A stretch of DNA of 64,000 nucleotides from Schistosoma mansoni (Eukaryota; Platyhelminthes; Trematoda; Strigeidida; Schistosomatidae): positions 62,001-126,000 of the forward strand of contig NW_017386045.1 of the NCBI RefSeq assembly GCF_000237925.1. Direction: 5' to 3'. The notes beneath the pieces were generated by a model, which saw nothing but the letters and a program-made list of their open reading frames with translations, was not told where the DNA came from and did no database searches. Shown in pieces: positions 54,401 through 61,935 of this stretch (the stretch's first letter is position 1; the number at the start of each line of letters is the position of its first letter). The position numbers and the translations under genes are program-made.

Positions 54401-56751
54401 CAACTACCCTAGGTGGATCCCTCCTATCCACCGACCCGGTTAAAGCGTCGGACATTCGCTTTTCGTCCTGCCAATTTCGTAAACAATAATGATGCCACGA
54501 GAAGTCAGTGAGTAGTACTTCCCTGGCCGAGGCTATATACGCGTGGCCATGCGAGAGCATTACGAGAGGAAGAGGGGACTCTCCTCACTCTCGGCTGTAC
54601 CAGGGCATTTGAGTTTTTTTCCGTTTTAGATATTTCGCATTTCACGAAAACCCTGCCAGAAGTTATGTATGAGTCCTGTTTTTATTTTTTAAGAGTACAG
54701 CATTACTGCCAACGTTTTAATTTTAGAGTACGTATAACAAATCCTATATGCTTTAGAAATAGCAGTTGAAAATGTCTGTTCGAAAAGTTTTTAATATAAC
54801 TATTTAGAAATGATTCAAGTTTATAAACTACGAAAACATTAGTTTAAAGTTTGAACCAAATATTTTCATGATAATCTTACATTATAAGTACATTGTAAGT
54901 ACAATCATTATAAATCATTACATTCAACTCTTCTTGATATCACTGGATATTATGCTAAAGTAAGGTTTGGGGAATATTTACTGAATGCTATCCAATGGAT
55001 CAGTCGTGATTAGAGAAATGAGTTCAACGTGTTATTGTACATACATTGATCATTTGATATCAGAGCTTAGGAGATTCTTCCAACACCATGACATCAAAGT
55101 TTAACCGAGTTAACATGTAAACGATTAACAAATCGATTTCTTTTTTAATTATTCTCAGACATAACTTAGGTTGATGGTGATATTATATACGACTACCATT
55201 TGTATTGAAGGTATTTTTGTTACTTTGTTATTTAAACAGTTTAAATGTTTTATAATTTTGGACTAATTAAAAATAACTGGTTCGTTTAAATTATATTGTA
55301 TTTCGCCCCCGAATGCCCTGGTACGGCTGAGAGGGAGGAGAGTCCGCTCTCCCTCTCCAAATGCTCTCACATGGCCACGCGAATATATAGCCTCTGACAG
55401 GGAAGTCCTACTCACTGCCTTCTCGTGGCGGGGGTGTTGTTTACGAAAGTGAGAGGACGAAAAGAGAATATCCGGCGCTTTAACCGGGTTGGTGGATGTG
55501 GAGTGTCCACGTAAGGAGTTGGAAAACCCTGATTCCAAACTAATGGTGCACATGGGCTGCAGTATCCTGAAGGAACAAATGGCGTATGAACCAATCGTTG
55601 GTCACTGGCTACCATGGGACTGTATCTCCTTACGATATTGCACTGCCTTGTGGATCAGACCTTTAGGTCAAAGGGTCCGGGTGTGGCCCCTTAAGAAAAC
55701 CACGTGCTCCAGTTTGGGCACCTGGGAAGTATCACAGCCTCCACACAAATCAGTTGAGATTTGTGCGGCTCATATATATCTGGTGCTTCCTTGTACCAAT
55801 ATTTATGTGTTTAAATATATAAATAAATATAAACGGAAAAATATCTCGATCCAATTGAACAATTTAGCCCTTATTATAATATAATATTTGATTTATGAAA
55901 GCTGAAGAAGCAGTGGAAAATTTGGTTTAAAGTAGAACTTAAATGTACTCATACCATAACCAGCCTATTTTGATACAAGTAGGTCTATATTTAAACTGTT
56001 CATATCTGTTTACGGTGTTGTAATTGAACTAATAATTAATACTACACATAAGCCTTTTGAAGTAAACTTATAACAGAAAGTCCGACCAAATATTTCAAAA
56101 GTCTTTTTATGATGATAACCAATAACCTGGGTGTTAGAATTCAAAGTAATAATCTTTTACATAACATTAGGAAGGTTAGATTGAATTAACCATCTATGTA
56201 TCCCTTGACAGTTTTTAGGGGTTATTGCTAAATATCAATTTTACAAGTTAGCTTACAAAAGCATTTCCTGTAAGATTTGATCTTATTTTCGAAAAGTATT
56301 TATTCAATGTAAATATTTCAGTAATTCAATGTAAGCGCGTACACAAAGTACCAAGCAATATTAGTTACTCTACAGATCGATTTAGATAAAATGATAATCA
56401 CTCATTTTTAGAAGCAACTAAAATATTGGCTAAACTAAATATACTGCTTATAAATACTAAGCTTCGCATGAAACATTAAGCTTACTGGGAATGTTCCATC
56501 AACAAATCTTTACACATCTTACTTTATAGTCAATAAGGTCTTGAATTATTCCGTTCAGTTTAGACACAGGTCCAGACAGCTGTTCAACTGAAGAAAAACA
56601 TTCGTGGAATGTTGGTGTAGATGAGTCGGACTTCAAAGAATTGACTGATACACTGTGTTGAAATTCTTTAGAGTTTTGTGGATCATATACGTGTGAATGT
56701 TTCTTCATTTTAAGTTCTTTGAAGACAGAAATTTTGTCCAAAGAATAAAAT
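30404..56751 (-). CDS. Beta-catenin homologue (armadillo), 11 exons seen, N-terminus unresolved
   Basis: Armadillo protein of Wnt signalling and cadherin adhesion. Exons in reading order: 56751-56523, 53520-53368, 50589-50435, 49037-48824, 43830-43672, 41605-41374, 37649-37522, 36419-36280, 33835-33604, 32603-32453, 30657-30404. All phases agree (2047 nt, about 681 residues). The first exon carries an alpha-catenin-binding segment ([20 protein letters not shown]; human KHAVVNLINYQDDAEL). Armadillo repeats follow: [99 protein letters not shown], then [19 protein letters not shown] and [13 protein letters not shown]. The tail after this is only about 55 residues and lacks the C-terminal DTDL. 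The position aligned with human Lys435 is His. No DSGxxS degron is visible in these exons. Introns hold most repeats of the window's right half. Confidence 0.9.
30719..31045 (-). repeat. S2 (Sm-alpha-like) SINE, near full length
   Basis: Hammerhead, tRNA-like head (B box at 30831-30841, A box at 30875-30885, both minus) and the 3' part with aggctatatcgaggcatta, cagtcctaaacatcaatgg and caaacaaacaatactaa. The head-ribozyme module is flanked by inverted caaagatgga/tccatctttg. Confidence 0.85.
30751..30795 (-). ncRNA. Hammerhead ribozyme, S2/Sm-alpha type, intact core
   Basis: Minus strand: stem I ATCCAG (30795-30790) with CTGAAT (five of six pairs), core CTGACGAG (30789-30782), stem II GTCC/GGAC, GAAAC (30768-30764), stem III CGCG, triplet GTC (30759-30757) directly before stem I. 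Of the S2 copies here it has the best-formed cleavage site. Confidence 0.75.
31050..31200 (-). repeat. S2 repeat, degenerate copy
   Basis: Adjacent to the previous S2 copy. Decayed hammerhead (tttcatcctacttggtac, tcatcaactggata) and head remnants. Core residues are mutated. Confidence 0.6.
31207..32400 (-). mobile_element. RTE-like LINE B (SR2-like), reverse transcriptase to 3' end
   Basis: Minus strand: FLDFTKAFDS-like start, [44 protein letters not shown] (G of GVRQG changed), [16 protein letters not shown] with the FADD box at about 31985-32010, [47 protein letters not shown] frameshift divides the ORF near 31680. In the last beta-catenin intron. Confidence 0.85.
32690..32960 (+). repeat. 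S3-related repeat, old copy
   Basis: Weak but ordered similarity to S3: agtctcgtaggaggttggt at the head, tttcctcaagatacgggtac, then aatgaaaccataattcaggg at the ribozyme end. Confidence 0.4.
33065..33470 (+). mobile_element. RTE-like LINE B, fragment
   Basis: Contains GVRQ-region remnant aaaactggtgtcagacaaga and, after an internal deletion, the C-terminus (ccagctgaggaggaaact, gtggataggacacacattga) and tail. Confidence 0.7.
33890..34135 (-). repeat. S1-related repeat, old minus copy
   Basis: Diverged S1: ggaaacctagaagaactgga, gtatgggacttctcaata and a head decayed to cccacgactttcggtcatgg. Pairs in inverted orientation with 34310-34520. Confidence 0.5.
34310..34520 (+). repeat. S1-related repeat, old plus copy
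   Basis: ttgaagttagacatcaacat start, gtgggttgaattacaac for the B box, tgtggatgcgcacagtcaa and cccgtccacttcttccagg. The hammerhead core is lost. Confidence 0.55.
35232..35365. repeat. Tandem repeat, three units of about 50 bp
   Basis: Three imperfect units each with a CCAAT-type box (accaatggaaag, accaataggaaaacg, accaataggaaataac), a gacaygt motif and, in the first two, ttaggacaact. Flanking inverted ggatattcctgtgaatatcc at 35412-35431. Could be part of an LTR or an enhancer-like array. Confidence 0.6.
35729..36231 (+). repeat. S4 repeat, near full length
   Basis: Plus copy with small internal losses, from ccccaaaatgccctggta to ttaaataaaataaaataa. Ends about 50 bp from the beta-catenin exon at 36280. 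Confidence 0.85.
36720..36800 (+). repeat. S2 hammerhead fragment, core broken
   Basis: gatgcaggtacatccagctg is followed by an A-rich insertion in place of ACGAG, then gtcccaaataggacgaaac and tggattccactactagcca. Not expected to cleave. Confidence 0.75.
37245..37425 (+). repeat. S1 SINE-like repeat, core altered
   Basis: B box GGTTCGAATC at 37303-37312, gcgcacttttgagaagtccc in place of the CTGAGGAG core, then ggacgaaacggccgtccagt and the usual tail. The head is partly preserved. Confidence 0.75.
37900..38265 (-). repeat. S2 (Sm-alpha-like) SINE, old full copy
   Basis: Decayed ribozyme (gcgcgtttcgtcctatttga), B box as gactcgaacc near 38026, a second partial hammerhead piece (aggacgaaacatgcattctg), and the S2 3' part (cagtcctaaacattaatag). 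The repeated ribozyme piece suggests a dimeric source RNA. Confidence 0.7.
38575..38645 (-). repeat. S1 tail plus hammerhead fragment, inverted to the next copy
   Basis: Minus tail aattgaagctagaccaccat, then gcactggacggctgtttcgt. Lies immediately before the plus-oriented S1 copy, giving an inverted pair. Confidence 0.75.
38650..38870 (+). repeat. S1 SINE-like repeat, full length
   Basis: Start gaagttggacattaacacc, A box CGGCTCAGTGG (38679-38689), B box GGTTCGAATCT (38731-38741), hammerhead, then the tail tctagcttcaattgactgat. Best-preserved complete S1 structure of the window. Confidence 0.9.
38766..38808 (+). ncRNA. Hammerhead ribozyme, S1 type
   Basis: Stem I CACTG (38766-38770) with CAGTG (38804-38808), core CTGAGGAG (38771-38778), GAAAC (38793-38797), triplet ATC. 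Stem II has a mismatch (GTAC against GGAC), so activity is less likely than for 25322. Confidence 0.6.
39638..39785 (-). repeat. S1 SINE-like repeat, minus copy
   Basis: Minus strand: tail, ribozyme with the GAAAC core changed (ctcctcctattgcggg), gcgcatccacgatcccgcct and B box region ggatttgaacccaggatc. Confidence 0.8.
40105..40230 (+). repeat. tRNA-like repeat head without ribozyme
   Basis: A box TGGCTCAGTGA and B box GGTTCAAAATCC are about 35 bp apart, but no hammerhead follows and the ends cannot fold as a tRNA acceptor stem. Possibly a different SINE family. Confidence 0.5.
40271..40757 (+). repeat. S4 repeat, diverged
   Basis: Plus copy with many substitutions, from tccctaaatgacctggtacg to gatccctcgttgtact, where it is replaced by an S1 fragment. 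Confidence 0.8.
40755..40880 (+). repeat. S1 fragment with CTGAAGAG core
   Basis: Starts at the B box (ctgggttcgaatctcg), then hammerhead with CTGAAGAG, GAAAC and GTC; stem I has a mismatch. Fused directly to the S4 end at about 40755. Confidence 0.8.
41235..41330 (-). mobile_element. RTE-like LINE B, extreme 3' fragment
   Basis: Minus strand of the final LINE B codons and tail: aggattgtctaggacagagt and gaggagcataggcggcac. Confidence 0.75.
41685..41945 (+). repeat. S2 (Sm-alpha-like) SINE, plus copy
   Basis: B box GGTTCGAGTCC (41699-41709), hammerhead with its CTGACGAG core mutated to GCGACGAA but GAAAC kept, ggattccactgctaacca, then the direct-orientation 3' part. Here head, ribozyme and 3' part share orientation, unlike 30719 and 48491. 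Confidence 0.8.
42226..42375 (+). repeat. S3 SINE-like repeat, diverged
   Basis: aatagcctcgtattacactg for the head, taagattacaggtacacctt, CCTGACGAATACC, ATGAAACC. Ribozyme stems partly broken. Confidence 0.65.
42640..43345 (+). mobile_element. RTE-like LINE A, C-terminal fragment and tail
   Basis: Encodes [14 protein letters not shown] and then [38 protein letters not shown] with small frame changes, followed by the tail ending in gtagctgactgactgactga. Confidence 0.85.
43346..43432 (-). repeat. S4 repeat, short 5' fragment
   Basis: tggctgtatacgcgtg, atttcgagaatgagagcc and taccaggtcat match the 5' 90 bp of S4 on the minus strand. Confidence 0.55.
43955..44180 (+). mobile_element. RTE-like LINE B, 3' fragment
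   Basis: Encodes the [34 protein letters not shown] region and ends in gtaagtaagtaagtaaa. 5'-truncated. Confidence 0.8.
44259..44760. mobile_element. Solo LTR (fossil) with perfect 5-bp target duplication
   Basis: 502 bp bounded by TGTTATAAC and GACATAACA (terminal TGTTAT...ATAACA inverted). The duplication AGAAG flanks it at 44254-44258 and 44761-44765. About half its length aligns with 52368-52925. No internal coding region, as expected after LTR-LTR recombination. Confidence 0.8.
44765..44930 (+). repeat. S3 SINE-like repeat, diverged
   Basis: Head aataatccagtggtaatatc and gagttcaaatccactagag, then gtaggtacattatgttgatg and acatgaaacg. The stretch before the solo LTR (caatggtaacgtctcagtcc) looks like the same or another S3 head. 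Confidence 0.6.
45285..45605 (+). mobile_element. RTE-like LINE B, 3' end
   Basis: Well preserved: [24 protein letters not shown]-like and [33 protein letters not shown], then gtaagtaagta. 5'-truncated. Confidence 0.85.
45690..46930. other. Beta-catenin intron stretch, mostly unrecognised
   Basis: Has a TATA-like atatataaggagttg at about 46080 with CCAAT-like boxes upstream (attggttcaatc, attggtcaaa), which would fit an LTR or a cryptic promoter, but I find no terminal duplication. The rest is featureless AT-rich DNA. Confidence 0.35.
47150..47285 (-). repeat. S1 SINE-like repeat, minus copy
   Basis: Minus tail gatcatgagtcaattgaagc, ribozyme with CTGAGGAG intact (ctcctcag) but GAAAC changed to AAAAC, then atccacgatcctgcctcgcg. 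Confidence 0.8.
47285..47700 (+). mobile_element. LTR-like sequence (fossil), between inverted S1 copies
   Basis: Begins TGGAGTTTAACC or TGTTGTGAGATAG. It holds a TATA box (TATAAATA, 47529-47536) and a poly(A) signal (AATAAAG, 47663-47669) about 130 bp apart, as in the U3-R-U5 layout of Gypsy LTRs. No clear target duplication was found, so the ends are approximate. Confidence 0.45.
47710..47945 (+). repeat. S1 SINE-like repeat, full length, ribozyme decayed
   Basis: Start ggttgaagttagacattaac, A box CGGCTCAGTGG (47754-47764), B box GGATCGAATCT (47806-47816), core reading CTGAGCAG, tail tagcatcaactgactcatga. Confidence 0.85.
48170..48345 (+). repeat. S3 SINE-like repeat, best copy: tRNA-like head plus hammerhead
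   Basis: A box TAGCTCAGTGG (48177-48187), B box GGATCGAATCC (48220-48230), gttccctcaagattacaggt, hammerhead, then tttcctgttgaccacctcca. The head resembles a Pol III tRNA promoter; no full tRNA cloverleaf closes around it. Confidence 0.85.
48267..48311 (+). ncRNA. Hammerhead ribozyme, S3 type, all conserved positions intact
   Basis: Stem I ACCTTG (48267-48272) with CAGGGT (48306-48311), six of six pairs; core CTGACGAG (48273-48280); stem II GTGC/GCAC closing a CAAGTA loop; GAAAC (48294-48298); stem III CCCGGG, self-complementary; triplet GTC (48303-48305). The cleanest ribozyme in the window. Confidence 0.85.
48491..48790 (-). repeat. S2 (Sm-alpha-like) SINE with perfect 17-bp inverted repeats
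   Basis: Ribozyme (core GAAAC changed to AAAAC), B box (48606-48616) and A box (48650-48660) on the minus strand. The module is bounded by a perfect 17-bp inverted repeat at 48491-48507 and 48672-48688. The usual S2 3' part follows in plus orientation. It ends about 35 bp from a beta-catenin exon. Confidence 0.85.
48804..48822. repeat. (TA)n run at the splice donor of the exon 49037-48824
   Basis: TA repeats begin directly within the donor site (GTATATATAT on the minus strand). Confidence 0.8.
49115..49450 (+). mobile_element. LINE 5' UTR-like fragment
   Basis: Contains ccttgctgctaccttgacgt, caaggtcctaccatgtcaga, gtaaattcaaggtccgagag and cgcctcgccttatccaacgg, a block with a diverged relative at 22540-22850. 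It looks like the untranslated leader of an RTE-like element. Confidence 0.5.
49586..49875 (-). repeat. S4 repeat with internal deletion
   Basis: Minus copy, tttatttatttatttattta to cactctcggcc. The middle (about 240 bp) is missing: gcccaaactc joins directly to aaccaggtt. Confidence 0.85.
51180..52012 (+). mobile_element. RTE-like LINE A, C-terminal ORF and 3' tail, best copy
   Basis: Open frame 51212-51826: [98 protein letters not shown], stop. The tail ends in tacgttgtagctgactga. 5'-truncated, without polymerase core, but uninterrupted over 204 codons. Confidence 0.88.
52368..52925. mobile_element. Solo LTR (fossil), same family as 44259, with 5-bp target duplication
   Basis: 558 bp bounded by TGTTATG and ATATAACA. 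CTTAT is duplicated at 52363-52367 and 52926-52930. Shares with the other copy ggtttatataccag, taatatttgtacaagat and aaatgtggctgt. In the beta-catenin intron between exons 53368 and 50589. Confidence 0.8.
53615..53815 (+). mobile_element. GC-rich LINE 5' leader-like fragment
   Basis: GC-rich island in AT-rich DNA: gggatggggtcgctaacccc, ctcctcctttacccgggctt, cccccggaggagctacaggt. Base composition unlike its surroundings and like a LINE leader; it lies about 100 bp from a beta-catenin exon. Confidence 0.5.
54092..54615 (-). repeat. S4 repeat, near full length
   Basis: Minus copy from ttaatttatttaaacacata to taccagggcatttgag. Confidence 0.85.
54616..55300. other. Beta-catenin intron stretch, nothing recognised
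   Basis: AT-rich, no coding, RNA or repeat signal recognised. Confidence 0.5.
55305..55830 (+). repeat. S4 repeat, near full length
   Basis: Plus copy from gcccccgaatgccctggta to tttaaatatataaataaata. Confidence 0.85.
55831..56500. other. Beta-catenin intron stretch, nothing recognised
   Basis: AT-rich, no feature recognised before the exon at 56523. Confidence 0.5.
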
Positions 56752-56799
56752 CTAGGAAAATTATGGATTACCAAAATTTATCAGCATCTATCGAAACAA

Positions 56800-58730
56800 G
56801 AGAAAAGGTAAAAATTGGATTAAAAACAACTTAAAAATAATCTTAATTATGAATGTATTGAAATTTTGAATGTGTCTAAGTTCAGTGTCTTCCATCTATG
56901 GAACATATTTAGGTCTGACTGATTTATTTAAACATTTTAAAATCCTTTACATATAGGTGAAGAATAGGTTAAGGGTCGTTTACACAAACTTACAAACAAG
57001 AATCCACTACACTATTGCATTCAAGTCCTGAAGAAACGTGCAAAATACTCCTTAGACGTTATGTATAATGTTTTGAAATTATATGATTAAGTGCTTATAT
57101 TATACTATAAAGACATTATCTTTATTCTCTTTTTACCTAAATACGAAACACGTTTCACACTATTTATCTCATTCAGGTACTTAGTTCCGATATCTAAGTT
57201 ATAGTGTAGCTACCTGTTATAATTGTATTTTTGCTATATAAACGACCCAGCTATTCTTATTGCTTAGTGTTCTTATACGATGACACTCGACAAGACCCCA
57301 AAATCAGAGCACTTTGAACAGGAATGAAATTGTATTCAAAATAATAATGATAAGTGAACCGCAATCACTAGTTTAAATAACGTTCATATATTTATAGTAT
57401 ATACATAAGAAGCTCCTAGATTTTTCTCCAATAATATGCCCGGGCTGATCGGTTTATAATTAGCCAATCAGCGCGCAGCAACACCATCATGCATCAAACA
57501 TTCATACATGCATACATGAAACATCCAATCTATGTCCCACTAACACTACCTATAGACAATTTTACTCCAAGAATCAATAGAGTAGAAAAGTAGTCCTACG
57601 ACAGGCTCTAAGTAAAAAACTGTTACATTATGATTGTATTCCACTAAAGTAGAACTATTTCAACAATAATGCACGTAAACATGTGGAAAGTTCCTTATCT
57701 CAATAAATATCGGGTATAACGTTAGTTTCCAGTTGCTATTATAAAACAAAGGAAACTCATTCCACAAACCATTTCTCGTATTGCCCAGAATTTCTGAACA
57801 AACCCTAGACGAGATGATAAAAGTCACAGTTCAAAACTTGATATCATCTACCCCACACCACTCAAGAATTCTGTGGATAGTTTTAATATACCTATTAAAA
57901 TAGAAATATAAGGTGTGGAAATTTAGGGCATATATGTATCGGCTATCGGTCATACCAAACGGAAAAGGTTGCACAGTGAGTGTTATCTAACCGTATCTTT
58001 CATTCGCAAATTTTTTTCAACATATACCTACTTCATAAAAGAAGGCATGTAATATATTGAGTTGTCATAACTTAAGGGTTCGGATCATTATTTTCCGCAA
58101 ATATGATTCCCCTGACTTTGAAATTTTTTAGCAACCGGGTGTGGAGTGTTTATAGAAAATGAGAGCCTTGACAACAAAAATTTCAATTTTTCTATTAAAT
58201 GCAGATAAGTAAATTTAAGACAACATTTATTGTGACAGTATTTATACATCTTATCAGGTTTGTAACGTTACATTAAAATATACGTAAAAAGCACGAATTT
58301 AGCGAGGATTTCAATACATAATGTCCGAAGCTTTATGACAGGTCGATGTAAAACAGATGATTTTCTAAGGTTTTTGTTCTTTGTATTATTGTAGTAATGG
58401 TAGTTCACGTTTACCTCACTATCTTCTTAATTAAGATAGACCGACCAAGACAGAAAATCATGGAAAAACGTTAGACATGGCCCTTGACAACAGGTTTCTG
58501 TATTCATTATTACATATTGCATATGGTGTTCTTTCGTAGCGTGCGCGTCATCCTGATTTTATCATTTCTCAGACTCTTAGTGCGCTTAAATGGGTTATAA
58601 CAGTAATCCACCTATAACTCAAAATGTTAAGGATTGGAGATATTTACATGATGGATAATCTCTTATGAAAACAACGTCAGTATTCCATCAAGTATTCGCG
58701 CAATTATCAGAAACGTGATGCAGAAAAATA
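56800..58730. other. 5' flank or intron of beta-catenin, nothing recognised
   Basis: No repeat, exon or RNA gene that I can support. Short direct runs such as catacatgcatacatg are present near 57500. Confidence 0.5.
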
Positions 58731-58756
58731 TGATCACAGTTGCGAGAAAACTATAC

Positions 58757-58967
58757 GGTGTATAATTTCGTCCTGAAGCGAGGGACCGGAAAGAGCTACT
58801 GATCCGTCCAGTATGTTTTTACGTGAATGTGAGAAACTTCGCACGTTTTCATTAGTTTCGTTTTTTGAGCTAAACGATTTGATCATGGGACATCCATTGT
58901 TATTCTTAATAACATGTTCATCACCAACTACACGTAGAAGTGAAGTATTCGAATTTTTGAACTGCAT
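58757..58967 (-). CDS. Possible upstream exon of beta-catenin
   Basis: Begins with ATG and runs about 70 codons to a donor-like CACC then GTATAG. The peptide is serine- and asparagine-rich (VVGDEHVIKNNNGCPMIKSF, DGSVALSGPSLQDEII), as an unstructured N-terminus might be. Its end phase (1) does not match the start phase (2) of the exon at 56751, so a further small exon or a different boundary would be needed. No GSK3-type DSGxxS motif is seen. Confidence 0.35.
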
Positions 58968-59039
58968 GTGTCAGGAACATATCCAAATACATGTTAGGTA
59001 ATCACAAATATAAAGAAGCATATCTAAGGATATACATTT

Positions 59040-59790
59040 TTAGTACATATGTTTGCAATGTCTACATTCTTCACATAAGTGCACTCAATCATTGTGTATG
59101 CTAGCAAAGCCCTAATTTATGCTTTCAGAAAATAATAATACCTCATAATCTTCTTTAGCAGAATACAGATTGACAAATAATAGTACCATTTGTTATTTTT
59201 CAAGTAATATTTCATTTACTTTTCCCCGCTTTCTTCAGTAAATTGTTTACACTGTAATTAGAACACTTTGAGCAATTTAGCATTATCAGCATTCAAGAAT
59301 ACTCTATTAGTGTTCCATTTTAAAAGTTTCGATCTGCTTCGAATTTTCAAACGTTAGATAAGGCTCTTATTATCCTTTCCACTGTCAGTGTATCCGTCAT
59401 CTCACGTCCGATTTGTGCATTTTACTTATTATATTTAGTTGTATAAACTGTTTTCGTCCTAACGCCGGCCCTTAAACTCCCATGATTTATGTAATATTTC
59501 CATATATGCATATCAATACTATTGTATCTAAAAGTCATACCTCATAAAGATTTGAAGGACAATAAGTTTGTTCAATTGAAAAAACATGATTAATCATGTG
59601 TGTTGCTCCAATATCCACAAAGTTAGTGCTTTCGACACATTACATTCGTGATTCCTTGCTTAATAATTCACAACCTATATGTCTAATTAACAATATTTTG
59701 TTTATGCTAAGAGTTGAACGCAAGAAAGCTCAGGGTGTAACTTACAGATCACTTCCGGGTATTTTTAAATTAGGGTTGTTTACAAGTGAC
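59040..59790. other. Stretch without recognised genes
   Basis: AT-rich; no supported feature. Confidence 0.5.
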
Positions 59791-59799
59791 CTTCAGGAA

Positions 59800-60605
59800 A
59801 GCGTTAGGAAATGGTTCAAATGGTTCAAATGGTTGAGGACGGAATAGAAGAAGCTTTCGCTTAACGGGCTTCCGTGTCTGATAGCAGTGGATCACCAATA
59901 CCTCCAGGCAAGAACCTAGGTATATGAACGATAATAGAGGGAAAAAAAGAATTTGGTAAATCATAATAATATGTTATCCTTAGTCCTTAGGAATAAGTCA
60001 AGTTTTCTCTTAAAGGACTCCTGGGAGGTCGCTTGGACTAGCTCAGTCGGCAGCGAATTCCAGCACTTGACAACTCTAACGGAGTAGAAGTTGTGTCTGC
60101 AGTCTGTTCTGCTATGTAGGGTCTCCAATTTCTGGGTGTTACCTCTGAGGTTAGTGTTATGACTAAGCTTAAGAAGTTGTTTAAGGGGATGACCAGAAGT
60201 ATTAAGGATACTATAAGTCATAAGAAGATCACCTCTAAGACGCCTATACTCTAACGGGTAAAGGTTAAGTGATTTGAGGCGCTCTTCATAAGGTTTGAAT
60301 TTGAGACCCCGAACTGATTTCGTGGCTCGACGTTGTATACGTTCCAGAGTGACCTTATCCTTTTGGAGGGAGGGAGGAAATACTATGTTTCCGTACTCTA
60401 AGTGGGGACGAATAAAACTGTTGAAGATTATGTGGAAGGTTCTACCGTCAAACTGGCCAAAAATGCGCTTCAATGTTACCAGTGCAAGGTTTGCTTGAGA
60501 GGCGTTTTTGTCACAGTTCGCATACGATTTCAGGTCGTAGGGTACCAACACTCCTAAATGTGGAAGATGTGTGGAGATAGTTAGCACAAACTTATTTTTC
60601 AATCG
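59800..60605 (-). mobile_element. CR1-like LINE, C-terminal ORF and 3' end
   Basis: Open frame 60602-59961: LTISTHLPHLGVLVPYDLKS, TFHIIFNSFIRPHLEYGNIV, VTLERIQRRATKSVRGLK, EYRRLRGDLLMTYSILN, RHNFYSVRVVKCWNSLPTEL, SFKRKLDLFL. This is the post-catalytic C-terminus of CR1-type reverse transcriptases. The 3' end shows a short tandem unit (aaatggttc three times at 59809-59835), as CR1 elements often do. 5'-truncated. Confidence 0.85.
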
Positions 60606-60609
60606 GTTT

Positions 60610-61580
60610 TTGTTTCTATCCTCATTTATTTTTCCTAATTTAGCATAATTTGTATAATGGCATTTTCTGACTGTGAAATCGCTTTTTAAAAATCCTGACC
60701 TCCATCTACCTTTCCCATCTTACACACTTATGGCATGACACCGATTATCGCTCACAAAAACACTGTTGCACATATATACTCGTTCTAATTCATCATCTGT
60801 CACAATAATAGAATTTTTATATATTTGCTAAGTTTACAAACCACAATGATATTCTCATTAGGTGATTAGAATGGATACACGTCTTGGATCATATCAATCA
60901 TGCTCGAAGTCACTGACTGCTTATAATTATGGGTTACGAGACCAAAAAAATCTCAGACACGCCTCCTGACGATTTAATTACCGTACGGTATTCTCCTCGT
61001 GTATAGTTTGTATTTCAGTATATTAGCAAGCTAAGCTTTTTTGCAATAATGTTATCATTATTTTGGAATTGACATATTTGGTCCACCACACGCGAAAAAT
61101 CCAGCGTTCGATATCTGATACCTTCGTCACAAGCCTGTGTAAACTGGTCGATCTCTTTGTGTTCTTTTTTTATTGTCTCAGTATGGTTCTAGGCATCTTT
61201 TATTAGACAATGGCTGGTAGTCTAGCCATTAGATTGCATTAATTCTACTAGGTTTGGGTATTAGGTTATGAATTTACATATCTCTTAATTCGAGTGAATG
61301 CTTTCATCTCAAGGCAGTGAAGATCCTGTATAACAGCATCTATTACATCACTAGGCAGAAGGTCGGTCGGTTGAAATGTGAATATAACAAAGTGACGATT
61401 CGATTGCTAATAGTAATAGTTTCAAGAAGTAAATATGTCAATAAAATGGCATTGACGAGGATGATCGAAGATCGAGGTTGAGGTACAGAAGGGAGAAACG
61501 ATGATAATAAGCGAAGTAGAAAGTGGTTTCTTATATGTAATAATGACAACCGCGTTAAATTATTAGACATGAATCAGATA
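60610..61580. other. Stretch without recognised genes
   Basis: No supported feature. Confidence 0.5.
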
Positions 61581-61584
61581 CGGC

Positions 61585-61935
61585 TAGTCCCAGATGGAGA
61601 TGTTAATCTGTGGGTAACTTTTTGTCAAACCTCCTCTTCAAGCTACCCACTGAGAGGGCTGAATTCACTTCGGCTTAGAGATCGTCCCAAGTCCGAGCAA
61701 CTTCCAGTGTGAGAAAGTTGTTCCTCTGTATGGAATTTACGTTTAGGTATCCCGTACGTTGTAAATTGTCTGGAACCATTTTTAGGTGAATGGACTGAAT
61801 TTTCTTCACATAAAGTGAGGAAATGTGTTTGCTTTAGTTACGACCACAGTTAAATTCTCTGTGTACGCTCCTTGGTGTGTCTGCGCGATTCAAGATTTCC
61901 AGTAAACCGTGACGCAAAGAGCCTAGGAAATCGGT
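61585..61935 (-). mobile_element. CR1-like LINE, C-terminal fragment
   Basis: Minus strand pieces: ADTPRSVHREFNCG, LQRTGYLNVNSIQRNNFLTL, EVARTWDDL, EVNSALSVGSLKRRFDK. Stops interrupt it. Same protein region as 59961-60602 but a different subfamily. Confidence 0.7.

Noticed and set aside
59809-59835. A coding repeat (FKW units) in an open frame
   Set aside because: The aaatggttc units are the tandem 3' end of the minus-strand CR1-like LINE, not a host protein.
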